Source: Ulota crispa | Taxonomy: Eukaryota > Streptophyta > Bryopsida > Orthotrichales > Orthotrichaceae | NCBI GenBank assembly: GCA_963920765.1 | Contig: OY987244.1 | Span: 24,470,358-24,534,357 of the forward strand | Length of the DNA stretch: 64,000 nt | Direction of reading: 5' to 3' | In this document: one piece after another, positions 24,857-36,800 of the stretch | Numbering within the stretch: position 1 is the stretch's first letter | Layout of the letters: every line of letters starts with the position of its first letter | Notes under the pieces: generated by a model | What the model saw: the letters and a program-made list of their open reading frames with translations, nothing else | Databases searched by the model: none | What the model was told of the DNA's origin: nothing | Made by a program: the position numbers and the translations under genes

Positions 24857-25892
24857 GAGTCTTGTAAACCCATTTACCAAAATAAACAAATAGTGGTGAG
24901 ATTTTAAGTGGGGACTCAATGTATATGTCTTTTCATGTCAATCTATACCTCTTCTAGTTTAAAATTTCAGATTTAAATTTAAAAAATATTCAAAGGAGTT
25001 CATTTCAATTCTGTTTTTGTCTCCCTCCCCACTCCTTTGTATTTAATTTAAAATACAAAGTAAGAGTTAACTAATAGATTCATGGAAAATGTCTTTTCAC
25101 CTTCCAAATATGAGGTAAAACATTGGTCACAATATACCAAACGTTTTTTGTTTTTTAGTTATGTTACAAGTTGACTGGTTGTAATTACCCAACAGATAGG
25201 TAAGAGGGGGCATTTTTTTATAAATGTTAGACGAGTCCTCATTCCATTTCGCTACCGCAAAATGCTCTCAAGACTCGTCTATCATGGTGGTGTGGGATTC
25301 AAGTTGGGGATTTTGAAAAACAAAAAAGATGAAAATTTATAAAAGAATGAGGTTGCTCCATTTAGCATAGCAGAGGTAAATGTGATGTTTCCATTTAGCA
25401 TACATAGATGAGTTGGCAACCCCATTTAGCATTTTTTGTAGAAATTCAACTTGAAACTTTTAGTGAAATAAAATTTATGTCCTTGTTTTTAAAATTAGAA
25501 TTTGAAGTTCAAACTAAGAATTATCCACTGGGGCTCATGAATTGAATATGTCATTTCATGTCAATCTATACCTCTTCCAATTTCAAATTTGAGATTTAAG
25601 TTATTGAATTTCAATTTCAAAATCAATAAAGTCTCCAATGTGGTTCAATCCATTTCTTAAATTCAAATCAATTTACCCCTTCATCTCTCCCTCCCCACCC
25701 CTTTGTAGCTGAATTTCAAATCCAAGTTGGAAAAAGATCCAATGGGTTCCACCAAAAGATGGCCTTTCACACTCAACACACATGTCATTGTCCTTTCACT
25801 TTGCCCCTTGGCCCTTGGCCAATCACTAATTATCAAACCGGACACACGAACAAACACAAAATACACTATGGAAAGTGGGCATTTTTTTATAA

Positions 25893-25894
<2 letters not shown>

Positions 25895-25956
<62 letters not shown>
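25895..25956. repeat. (TA)n microsatellite
   Basis: Uninterrupted TA run of about 60 bases at the same position of the repeat unit as the run at 24801. A short one is also present at 23228-23253. Confidence 0.95.
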
Positions 25957-25957
<1 letters not shown>

Positions 25958-25960
25958 TAG

Positions 25961-27629
25961 TCTACAAACCTAGCTATACCTTTGCTTGAAATTTTCAGGC
26001 CCCTTTGACCACATATGGTGAACATTTTTTGCATTATGGATGCAAAAGAAATTTTTTGAACATGTTGTAGATCAAGTAACACATTTTTTTACAAGTTCTC
26101 ATGACCAACAAAGATTTGGACCATTTCCTATACTTGGAGGCTGCAGTGAGAGGTAGCAGTAGAAACTATGTGCGAACAAATGATAGGGTGCCTAAAAAAC
26201 ATTTGAGAAATAAATTATAATTTGGTTTTTTATACTATAGGGTACAAAAATATCATGAGATGTCTTCAAACTACTATAGGGTATAAAAAAATAGGTCCAA
26301 TTAGAAAAAAATTAGACCTAGGATACCCCCTTTTTATTCTTTTTTTTGGCTAAAAGTTGTAAATCTTGCTGCCTTGTGAGTGGCATATTTAGAATGTTCA
26401 ATAATTTTATAAATTTTACTATTTTCTACAATAGACTTTGGATGGCTTTAGGTGGTTGCCATTTAATTTTGGAAATTGGCAGTTCCTGCTCCAAGCCCTC
26501 TGTTAGTTGTTTGTTGTTCAAGGTTCAAGGTCCAACTTGGGATTTGGGAATTGCTCACTCTATTTTTTCCACTGGCTCCATTTTTTGGCTGCTATTCAAA
26601 ATTTATATCTTACATGTTATTTGGCATACAATGAAGACATGTACAACACCTTGAAGCAAACATGTGTACCGCATGTTTTTGCCAATCAAAGAGTTTGCAT
26701 AATATAAATTATATTTGACAATTTCTTGTTGTGCACCACAATTTAGTGAAGTTTATATTATTTTACATATTGTAAAGACATGTACAATACATTGAATCAA
26801 ACAATGTAGGTTAAAGTAAAGTTAATATCAAAAATTGAACTCTATATCATTCATATTAATCATGTAAAAATGACCTAAACCTAAGGTTCAATTTATATAG
26901 CATTCAATAATATGATACCTTCATAGTATAAGAGAGCCATTAACAATTTTTATGGAAGGTACAATAGTAGTATTGAGTACACTTTTTTGTTAAGATATAG
27001 TTGAAACTTGAATATAGTCATTAGTAGGGGAAAAAAAGTTTGAAAGAAGTTTAATGTCTAAAAAAAATTGTAGTAGAATTTTTTGTTTTATCTAATTTAC
27101 TATATCATTTATTCATATCAATTCAGAATTATAAGTAATGCAAGCCCCTTCTTTAATAACGCAAAGTAGAAAATTACATAATGATAGGGTGTTTAAGAAA
27201 AAAAAAGACTAATACCCCTCTAAAAAATACTTGGTGTTTGCACCTATCTCCTTATTTTTTTACACATTGACCCCCCCAAATTCATGTATGGGCTTAAATT
27301 GCAAATATGTGCTTGGAACGCACAATTCTATAAAGTTTTTTGCAAAACAAATTTCTCATGATTGTTTCTAGAAAACAAGAATCCCAATGGTGGATTGGAA
27401 CCTTAGAAGGTGTTATCTTTATTGACAACCAATTGAAAAAAAAGTCAAATCTCCAATAGCTATTGCATTTCAAAAGTTATTGAATAAATGTAACTAGTAC
27501 AATATTGCTTTGTATATACTCCAATGAAGGGTCATGTCCTCATTGATTGTCCAAGAGATAAGTCAACAAAAAAATGGTATGCCCAAATTGCTTGTTGAAA
27601 AAATAAACATTCACAAAACATCAATAACT
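25961..27629. other. AT-rich intergenic DNA
   Basis: No gene recognised. A plus-strand frame of 102 codons at 26346-26654 is low in complexity, rich in Phe, Leu and Cys, and not called. Confidence 0.45.
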
Positions 27630-28567
27630 TTAAACCCCTTAAGGGGAGTAGCCTTTATTTTGTCAAAAGACACTCAAAGTTGTCATTTCTATGACAAAAA
27701 GTAAAAAAGTTTGAAAATTGGTCTTTTTGCATATCTAACCGTAGGAACTTGTACTAGAGTAATATAAGAATGCTCAAAAAATTCAAACCTTTGACCGCAC
27801 AGATTGCAAGATATTTGCGTTTAAAATGTAAAAAACAAACTTTTTTGCACATTGCACCTTGCATGATTTGACTTTGAACTTTTTTAACTTATCTTTTTGC
27901 ACCATAGAGTATGGAAGTTTGATTTTTCATGGGGGAAATTTGAGTTGAGAATCTTTGGAAACAAATTTAAAAAAAAAAACTTAATTTTCAATATTTCATT
28001 CTTAGAAAAAAAATTAGGTAGAAGAATGTATGAGATTGAACAAAAACTTGAATTGTCAATAACCTTGTAATGGAATTGAAACACAATAATTTCAAAGGTG
28101 AGATTGCTCTAGCAAGCAAACTTCACCCTTTCCAAAAAGAAAATTGAAAAAAATGTTAAACTTGCATTCAAAAATAAACTTTATAAGTTATTTTTTCAAA
28201 AAGATGCTTAAACTGCCTGAAAAACAAGATTGTCCATAACTTTCTCATAACTAGTCCAAATGGAAAGAATCCAAGCTTTAGATGTAGACAAAGATGTAGT
28301 CTATAATGACTATGAGGAAAAGAAATTAAGAAAAAAACTTAAAGTTTTTGTAAAAAAATTGCCACCCAGACTCCCCAAATTTGTGCTTATTTGGGCATAA
28401 CTTTTGCTCCCAAGCTTAGATTGGAATAAAAATTATATCCCCCAAAGCTAATGTGTTTTTCTATCTTCCAAAAAAGTTTCAAAAAATCTAAACAAAAATT
28501 GAGGCCGTAGGTACTTGCCCAAAATCCTATTTATCCCCCAATGGGACAATGTTCCTTCAAGGGTTAA
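27630..28567. mobile_element. TTAA-flanked TIR element, subfamily B, 938 bp
   Basis: Opens TTTAAACCCCTTAAGG and closes TTCCTTCAAGGG-TTAA. It aligns end to end with the better preserved copy at 58041-58956 (shared blocks TTTATTTTGTCAAAAGACACTCAAA, CTTGCATTGGAATTGAAAC-type, CCCAAATTTGTGCTTATTTGG). No transposase-like frame. Confidence 0.7.
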
Positions 28568-28720
28568 ACCATCAATCCAATATCAACCAAAAAATATATC
28601 CCCACATAACCTTTGCAAAACTCTATTTAAAAAAAAGCAAATCCTAAAAATTGGCCAAAAAGCCCAATAGAAAAAACCTACCAAAAATTATTTTTGTCCC
28701 CGTAGGGACAATAGAACGTC

Positions 28721-28966
28721 ATATTTGTTAAATTGGGAAAAAGAGTACATTTTTGGACTTTCAAAAATTGTAGGTGGTCACCTAAAACCAAGCAAGCAAC
28801 GTTTTTTTTGGTACATGTGCTCTCACCTTAGAAGAGGAATTTTTGAGGGAAAAATTCTTAGTGGCTCAGACTAAATTTGATACCTTCAAATTTGGTTTAG
28901 GGTAATTTTTTGGGTTTAAGGTGGAGTACAAAATGGTACCTCCATATTTCCCAATTTAACAAATAT
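28721..28966. mobile_element. Small TIR element, 246 bp
   Basis: Starts ATATTTGTTAAATTGGGAAA and ends TTTCCCAATTTAACAAATAT, a perfect 20-base inverted repeat. Superfamily not assigned. It lies between two TTAA elements. Confidence 0.65.
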
Positions 28967-28980
28967 GGTGTTACATGCTT

Positions 28981-30586
28981 TTAACCCCTAAATGCCCAAT
29001 GCAAGGCACCACATTAAGGTGTTGACAATTCTTTGAACTTCTAAAAAACTTAACTAAGTTGCTATTTTTAGTAGATTTAAAATTGTAGCTGTTCTTTTTG
29101 AAGTCTAGTTTTAGCATCAAAAAACTAATTTTGTAAATGATTGATTAAGATTTTTCTATTCAAGATTTTGTGCAAGGGTGTCCATTGCAATCTTGATTTT
29201 TTTAGGGTTGAGAGCTCTTGGAAATGAATCTCAAATACACTTGACCTTGGAGAAAAATTTACACTAGAAACTCATTTAAAAAAATTGTAGAGTAGATTTC
29301 AAAAATCTAAAAATTGATTGGATTTAACCCCTAAAGGACCAAGCCCTTTTTTCTTTGAAAATCACTGAAAAATTGCCACTTATGGAAGAATGAATATAAA
29401 AGTAGGAAAAAAAGCTTTTTTGAAAGTTCAATTGTAAGACCTTGCCCTAGACTATGGGAGGTACTTGTGGGAAAAATTTCAGCTCATTCTAGAAGTAGAG
29501 GAGTGAGATTTTGACATCTGAAGTGAAAGAAGAAGTTTTTTTTCTCTGCTGCCCAAAAATTTTAGAAGCCTTTGACGGATCCTATATCAAAATAATTGCT
29601 CTACTCAAAGTTGAGGTTTATTTTTACCATGTAGAGGACTGAGTTAGGTAAATGTGGGAGAATTTTCAAATGAGTTGGAGGTGTGAATCATACTTTGTAA
29701 AATTTTGCAATGCTATGAGGCCATAAAATTTGCATATACACTAGGCAAAGTTGGAGGATTTATGTAAAATTGAGAAATCTAAATGAATTTGATCCAAATA
29801 GGAAAATCCAAGAAACCTTAGTCTACTACAACCTGGAAAAGAAAAAGTAAAAAAAAAATCACAAAGATCTCAAAAAAATAAGGTAACAAAGTTTACAAGG
29901 GGCAAAAAGAATGGAGGTTTGGGAGTCCCATACCTACCTGCAAACTAAAACTTCTCATAACTTTCATCTCATCAATAAAAATCAAATGATTCAAAGATTT
30001 CCATGTATATAAAAATCTAAAGAACCAATTTTAGATTTTTATTTAAAAAAAATGCAAATTGAATTTTTTTTGGGCTGCCCGCTTTCCTCCTTTTTCAAAA
30101 ATTCATGCATAACTTCTTCAATAAATTTTGGAATGAAGAAAAAATCAAATGCCCACGTAGATCTTTGAATTGCCCACCTTCAAATAAAAGTTTCCAAAAA
30201 TCACAAAATATAGATTTGCTATAGGTACATGCCCAAAATCCATTTGTCCCCCGAGGGAACAGTTGGTCCTTTAGGGGTTAAGCATGTTATGTCCTTTAAC
30301 CCTATATTTTTGATGTGACTTATAGATTTGACATTTGACAAGAAGGTTGAAAGATTTCAAGTAATTTTCATAGTTTTAACACCCTCTTGATCAAACATTA
30401 TAATCTTTCAATCCATAAATGATTTTGGTGCATTTTCTTTTCCTATGTGATCTCTAACAAATGTACTTTGATTTTGTACGGTTACATATAAAAAAACTAA
30501 TACAACACACCAAAATTTTGGCTCTTTGTTCAACTTAGAGAAAATTTCTAGAAGCTCAGAAAGTGCCTTGGGCATTTAGGGGTTAA
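28981..30586. mobile_element. TTAA-flanked element interrupted by a nested TTAA element
   Basis: The outer ends are TTAA-CCCCTAAATGCCCAA and TTGGGCATTTAGGGG-TTAA, a perfect 15-base terminal inverted repeat. A second element (29324-30281) sits inside. Without it the outer element is 648 bp and aligns with the element at 59291-59942, including the left interior (TATTCAAGATTTTGT, TGTCCATTGCAA) and the right interior (AACATTATAATCTTTCAATCC). No coding capacity. Confidence 0.8.
29324..30281. mobile_element. Nested TTAA-flanked element, 958 bp
   Basis: Starts TTAA-CCCCTAAAGGACCAA and ends TTGGTCCTTTAGGGG-TTAA, a perfect 15-base terminal inverted repeat. It is inserted in the element 28981-30586. 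Part of the interior (CAAACTAAAACTTCTCATAACTTTCATCTC near 29941) belongs to the subfamily C arm sequence. Confidence 0.8.
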
Positions 30587-30720
30587 GGGTTGAGACTTGA
30601 GAGGTTTATTTTTCATATTTTCTCAAGCACCTGGACCCAAGTGGAAAATGGGCCTACATGACAAGGAAACAAAAGTACCCAATCAAAAAATGTGGCTTGA
30701 TAGCCAGTAACGATGGTAAG

Positions 30721-31505
30721 TTAGCCCCTGAGCGCCCCACAGGCCATAAGGTGGCCTCTCAAAATCCTGTTTTTTGCAACCACTGTCTAAATATGGATTG
30801 CATTGTTTAGGAAATTCCACAGGGTTGATTGGGAGTACTTTGGTGACATGTCAAAGTGGGCTGATTGGTTATTGGAATTCCGTATATCAGCTTGGGTGGC
30901 AAAGATAGCAAAGTGGTTCAGTGAAAATGCATATTCAAGGAGAAACACCCACATAATGATGACCGGAACACCGGGGACTGCCGGTGGTTGGCAATTGGAG
31001 TTGCTGGAAGGTGTGACTTGGAGGTCTTTGGCCCATGTATAGGCGGAGCGGGCTCCACCATGGAGGTCATCCACGTACCTGCTCTCGATCGCCCTCCTAG
31101 ATTTCTTGTGTAACAATTCATATTTACACCCCTAGAAAAAGTGCCTCCCCAATATCAGAATATTCTGATTTTTGGTGGACAGGACTCTAACTATAGATCG
31201 CGAGCTCTGCTAGAATTTAGAGAGAAGAGACCATGTCCTCTACTTACCAAAAACATTTGAATCCGTAGTCTGCCCCAAAAATTGCCCTTCTAGAGAAAGT
31301 CAACAAATGTTTGACTATTATAAACCCAGCATTCAACAGTTGAAAATTTCCAAAAATTTCAGTAAGGGTGGGGACCTGACCCCTTTTCAAATTTGAACGG
31401 TGAATCCTATTACATTTCGATTTCCAGTCCTGTAGGGCCATTCATCTGGGGGTGGTCCCTGTCGGCTCATTTTGGAGATTCTACCTGGGGGCGCTCAGGG
31501 GTTAA
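30721..31505. mobile_element. TIR element with CCCCTGAGCGCCCC ends, 785 bp
   Basis: Starts TTAG-CCCCTGAGCGCCCC, followed by a hairpin AGGCCATAAGGTGGCCT, and ends GGGGGCGCTCAGGGG-TTAA. The left flank has one change from TTAA. Short frames inside (for example 30803-31042) show no transposase motif. The interior is more GC-rich than that of the other members. Confidence 0.65.
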
Positions 31506-32217
31506 CCCAGATGTGGCAGATGACCTATAGTCAGGGTCCGGGGAGAACCGGCATATTTGTACGGTCAGCCGGTTGAAATCACAAAAAATCCGGTTGAGAC
31601 TTGAAACCACCGGAATAGAGCAGCGGCTTGACTTTTCTAAAACAACTTTATAGTATAATAGAATATAAACTGGGGAGATCTCCGGTGAAATATCCGGTGC
31701 ATGCCCATGAAAAACCGGTTGCATATGAGAAATGAAAATTCTCCCGAACTCTGCCTACAGTTCTGCACTTCTGCATGACTTGAATGCTCGTGGACCGAGT
31801 CAAGGGTGCTGCTAAGTCAGGCTCCAGTGCTCAATCAAATCGCGGCACGTGGCATATCCCTCGAATATCGAGTACGGCCTCCGGCCCCGCCCGCCGTCTC
31901 GACGGTCGGGCAAGACTATCACAATAGGCCACCATGGCCAACATTCACCCACACATCACATCCTTCTTTGCTCATCCTTTGGAATACTTCTCACAACACA
32001 CCAGAATCAATTAAGTGCTCGGCGATCATGATCATCATAAGAGCTCTACTTGCTGAAAGCTCTTCCAAACTTGATAAGAAAACTTATTAAACTTCACATC
32101 ACTATTTTGGAAGGAAATCGCACCAACCCAGAAAATATCCAGAATTCTCAAGTTTTATTCAGTTTTCTAATTATATTGTGTTCATGCACTTGAAATATCC
32201 GTTTTCTGCCATTAGAT
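31506..32217. other. Intergenic DNA with repeated CCGGT motifs
   Basis: Several CCGGT / ACCGG motifs recur between 31545 and 31720, and a small palindrome CTCGAATATCGAG occurs at 31860. No gene recognised. Confidence 0.4.
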
Positions 32218-32615
32218 TTAAGTTTCGATAAATTCTGAAACGACATTTTGGGAAAGGAAGCGGCTTACCTGGGAACTAGGCGTTGGACCGGTTCTGTCAA
32301 TACATAGTTTAGACATTTTGTAGCCATACATGTGATTGGAGTATTCAGTATTGGTAGAATAAGCCACGTTTCTGAACACTGGTGATGGATGTATTACCTC
32401 TGATCGCACGCAAGTAAGAGGATTTTCCTTGCACTTGACCAGATCAGCATGTACCTGCTCCTTCTTAAGAGCTTCCCAGATTTTGTGGTGTCAGGCTAGG
32501 AGGCCTGTTGTGGCCATGCTTGGGAATTGTACCTAGGATAGCCCAGCTCCTCGAATACTTGAGTTCGTTTGCGCTTCAGTGCATCACATCTGGTGCAGCT
32601 CCTGTAGAGATTTCA
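32218..32615 (-). pseudogene. Coding-like minus-strand fragment, probably decayed
   Basis: Behind the acceptor ATCTCTACAG a frame reads SCTRCDALKRKRTQVFEELG and on to a TAG. One frame away, the next stretch reads KIWEALKKEQVHADLVKCKE and continues through VFRNVAYSTNTEYSNHMYG to a good donor CAG-GTAAGC at 32264. Amino-acid composition looks genuine in both parts, but the shift and stop between them cannot be removed by an intron of reasonable size. No homology recognised. It could be a pseudogene, or exons of a gene whose rest I did not find. Confidence 0.3.
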
Positions 32616-33804
32616 AATTGGTAGAAACCTTGAAAAATGGACGCAACGCTGGCTGGGCCCCAGAGAAGTTCACAGGCCTTTTTCTGCAACTAAAAATATT
32701 TGAAATATATACCTGGGGCTTCTAGAAGATGATTCTAGAATCTAAACGCGGAAATTGGTGCTAGAACAGGCATTTAACTTAATAATATGAGGAAAAAATT
32801 ACTGACGTCAGTACACTTTTGTAGTTGACAATTATCACTAGCATGGATGGCATTCCCGAGGCACTAGGCTACGCATAGGTCCGGGGTTTACTGGAATCAG
32901 CACTGGAATCAGACTGTAATCAGCATTAAAATCCTGTGGATTAGCAAGTAATATCAGGGTTGATTAGCACGGCGATTAGAGCGGTAATTGAGAGGTGGAG
33001 CAACTGCATGAATATCAGTGAAGTCTACTGTAGACCATCAATGACCGCTTCATGTAGCTTGATTCGTACAAGAGCCTAGTCTCTTTTCTGTATATGTTGG
33101 TGCGCCGCTTCTTTGGGCGGCCCTTTTTGGAAGCTGTCACTGCAGCGATCAATTATCTCTGTCCGTGATCACTTTCTCGTACCGAGTAATGGCGAGCGAG
33201 AATCATTGTCTCTGTCAACGCAAGTAGTGCTTCACCTTCCGTTGTTCATGAATTCGTTTCCTGGTTAGTACTACCACCGTAGCGGCGAGTAATCACCTAA
33301 ACCATAATTATATTAGTTGCTTTTTGCGGTGCTTGAGATTTGAGTAGTACTCTTGGGTTGGTCTGAGGACAATTATTCATTTGGCTGCTGCGATGGAAGT
33401 GATTCGACCTTTGCGAGCAGCCACCAAGATTTTTGATTAAGATGTCTGTTTGAAAGTGTATAAATCTGTGTTAAAAAAATTCCATTTGGAGAAGGGACTC
33501 CACAAATTCTGATTGGTAGGCGTCTCTTTCTAATTCAGGCTTCTCATTGTAGGGTCTGTTTTGAGACAGGCTTAAGGATAATTTCTACAGGCACGGAGGG
33601 TACTAGCAAATTCGGTTTAATCGCTCTGCATTTCTCAACTGGATGTTGAATGTGCAATAGTTTGAAAATTTGACGGTCTTCGCTTGGAGCTTCTAAAACG
33701 GACGTTGAATATTTCTAACCGTGAATAATTCTAATCGTCTTCTATACAGATTTCGTGGTACTGCAGCACGTCTGATTCGCGACATTGGCAGCTCCAAAGC
33801 AGAA
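32616..33804. promoter_or_regulatory. 5' region of the DA1-like gene
   Basis: Mixed-composition DNA without a protein-coding frame of note. A consensus acceptor (CTTCTATACAG) at 33750, 54 bases before the DA1 start, suggests an intron in the 5' untranslated region whose first exon would lie in this stretch. No TATA box could be assigned with confidence. Confidence 0.35.
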
Positions 33805-36800
33805 ATGGCGTGGTTCGACAGAATATTCGAATATCCGAGCTCGTCTAGTTACCGGTACGACGATGGCGACGAGTATCCTGCATACGCGGATGTCCCTCGT
33901 CGAACATACAGCGGCTGGCAAGCTCCCAACTTCTTCCAGGTATTACCTACAGTCTTCTGCATACTTAGCGTTGGTTCCGAACCGAGATGACCGCCAAACC
34001 TTTCCTTTTGATGTGCAATTAATACAAATCACTCGAAAAATATGCAGTTGTCCAGCCAAAATAAATTTGATTGCGTTCTCACCTGCTCAGTAGCGTATGT
34101 GCACAGCATCTGGGTCGAAGTCAGTAAGATGAATCTAAGCAGTTTGAAAAAGTCAGGAACTTTGTAAAATGTGCATGTGCATGGCACCAGAGTCGAAACA
34201 TACGACGAAGCCAGTAAATTTATAATTATGCTATTGGCATGTATCAATTTGGATGATGCTGATCACGACCAAGAGGGCTTTGAATTTGGCACAGGACCCA
34301 ATGAGCGGGGAAGGGACTTCGTACTCACGCGAGCGACCTTCATACCCTCACGAGATGCCTGTCTACGACATTGACGACCGGCCTTTCTACAACACCAATG
34401 ACTGGCCCACTTACAACAACCAAATAGTTTCGCATCCCTTTGATCCCTCCATCATGGAAGAGACTGACCGAGCCATTGCTTTGGCTTTGGCGGAAGAAGA
34501 TCATTACAGTAAGTACTGCGAATCTTGAACCGAATCTGGTTCCCCTGTGGCTTGCTGAATATCTTCAGATCAGACATTTTCAGTTGAGAAACAAAATGCC
34601 TCCCTCTGTAGTTGATACTACTAACTTCCATAGCTTCCGAAGTACTGTCATTCCAGTAGGACATGTAGTTTCTCCCTGGTCAATTGTCTAACAGCGCTGC
34701 TATGGTATCTAATACTATGCGTTGGATATGTATCTTTGGGGTAAAATTTCATGCAATTCATGCCTTTTAAGGAATCAAGAAGGAAAATTTATAAGTCCAT
34801 CATAAATACTTCTAGCGGCAGCCTATCTTAATGCAGAATCTAGACCTAGCTCAGGTTTTCGTTACGCAGTGGCTGAGATGCGGAGCATTGTGACACGAAA
34901 AGGCTAATGAGACAAGCTCTTCTTCTCCTTGAACCACACCCTGCCGCCTGTAATTCGTGAGACATCCATGAGATGGTTACATGAGACCTTGAACCGCAGC
35001 CTGAGCTTTCCATTTGAAACATTGATAGGACGGCCAAGTTACCTTGTTGACGAGGATGCGGAGCTCGCTGCAGCCATGCAGGAGAGCTTGGACCTCCACC
35101 GTCCTCCACGGCGCATGTTGGACATGTCTCCAATCTTTCGTCCTTCAGTACAAGGGTGCGCATCTCTGCTTAATGATTCATTCATCCTCGCTGCACCTGA
35201 ATACTTTGCAACATGCTCCACTTCTGGCATTTTTGACTACAGAGAAGAATGGGAAATTAATGAACCTCCGATATTTCAGAAAGATACAAGTGTTTTTGAT
35301 GGAGGATTGGGATGGTTTGTCTCGTGGTGTTTTAGGAGACCCACTGCGCTCGGGGCTTGTGCCGGGTGTCAGCAGCCTCTTGGCTATGGCCGCTACTTCA
35401 CTTGCTTGGGGAAAAATTGGCACCCGAATTGTTTCTCCTGCAAAATGTGCAGCAAACCAATTGTAGACCGTGAGGTACAATTCTCCTCTCCAATCTAACT
35501 ACAATGCAACTTATGAGATGGTTATTGGACATAACCCAGACTAAATTAGGACCATGATGACTGTCCCAAGCTTTCAAAACTATGTGATACTTATGCTAAG
35601 AGCGCGTTGGAGGACGAGGTTAAGACTCTAGACCCTCACTCTTTTCCAATGACGATGTGCCACGTGACGTTGAAAGTGGCAGGAGACCCTTCTGAGCTCA
35701 CGTTTATGAGGGATTTCCACTCTCAGTATTTTACCATAGCCCAATGAGGACATGTACGTACTTGATTTGTGAATAACGTTTCTTTTGCCTACAGTTTTCA
35801 GTGCAAGGAGGTGAGGCCTACCACCGTGATTGCTACAGGGATTCATTTCATCCCAAGTGCGAAGTTTGTCAGAAATTTGTAAGTAACCTATTCTATCCTG
35901 CTTTTTAAAAATTCTCTCGATAACATACAGACTTGTGATGCCTTGGCTGAGAGTATGGTACACAACTCATATCTGGAGCTTACTTGTGAAAAAACCAAAT
36001 CTTTCTTTGCTTGTGCGGCTCAAAATCTGTTGTTTTACGTAACCAAAACCCGTATTGAGTTACCTATTGCAACATGTTGGAAAGGTAAAGAAGCAGGGTG
36101 CAGTAAACTAAGCGCCGGTTGTGAGCTGAATAATACTTTGGATGGTTTGCAGATCCCTGGAAATGCAGCTGGATTGATCGAGTACCGAGCACATCCATTT
36201 TGGAGCCAAAAGTATTGTCCCAGACACGAGAGGGATGGAACTCCACGGTGCTGTAGCTGTGACCGCATTGAGGTAATTCCAATTCCATGATGCCTCCCAA
36301 AAAATATGTTCAACTGCTTAGCCCATATTCTTACGATCAAGCTCTGAATTTGAAGGTGTGCTGAACTCTTAGTCACCCTCGTGTGTTATTAGCCCTCAAG
36401 AATACATAAAAATACGTCACAAGAGCAATGATTCACCTAAAGAAAGAAAATTCTCAATTACTATCAGAGTAGTTGCTTTTTTATTTGATTTTTTTTGAAT
36501 GATAAGTTTGAGGAGGAGGGGGCTGTGTGTGCAGACGGGGAGGGGGGAGTATGCGACGTTGGAGGACGGGCGCAAGCTGTGCTTGGAGTGCTTGGAGACG
36601 ACGGTGTTGGACACGAAGGAATGCCAGCCGCTGTACCGCGACATTCTCAAGTTCTACAAGCACGTGGGCATGATGATCGACCAGGAAGTGCCCATGCTCC
36701 TCGTGGCTCGCTCCGCCCTCAACGAGGCCCGCCAGGGCGAGAAAGATGTACGCACGCCTGCCTCTCCCCTTTCAGCAATTCTACCTTCTTCTTCTCAGAA

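Larger units (their letters stand above)
23110..25960. repeat. Block of three diverged tandem copies (unit about 0.75-1.2 kb)
   Basis: Three ordered marker segments recur. Segment 1 (AAAATGGTCTCAAGA.TCGTCTATCATGGTGGT) is at about 23262, 24016 and 25232. Segment 2 (ATTTAGCATAGCAAAGGTAAATG) is at about 23378, 24136 and 25358. Segment 3 (CCAAGTTGGAAAAAGG..CAATGGGTT) is at about 23820, 24620 and 25720. In each cycle the order is the same, so this is a segmental tandem triplication with differing deletions. Open frames spanning segment 3 and the TA runs are by-products. Confidence 0.75.

Noticed and set aside
25681..26082. Frames with long Ile-Tyr runs
   Set aside because: They arise from the (TA)n microsatellite.
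20340..31500. LTR retrotransposons as the main repeat type
   Set aside because: I found no direct terminal repeats with TG...CA ends and no gag-pol frames; the repeats here are inverted.
31806..32090. 94-codon plus-strand frame rich in Pro and Ser
   Set aside because: No domain or splice context; composition follows a local GC-rich patch.
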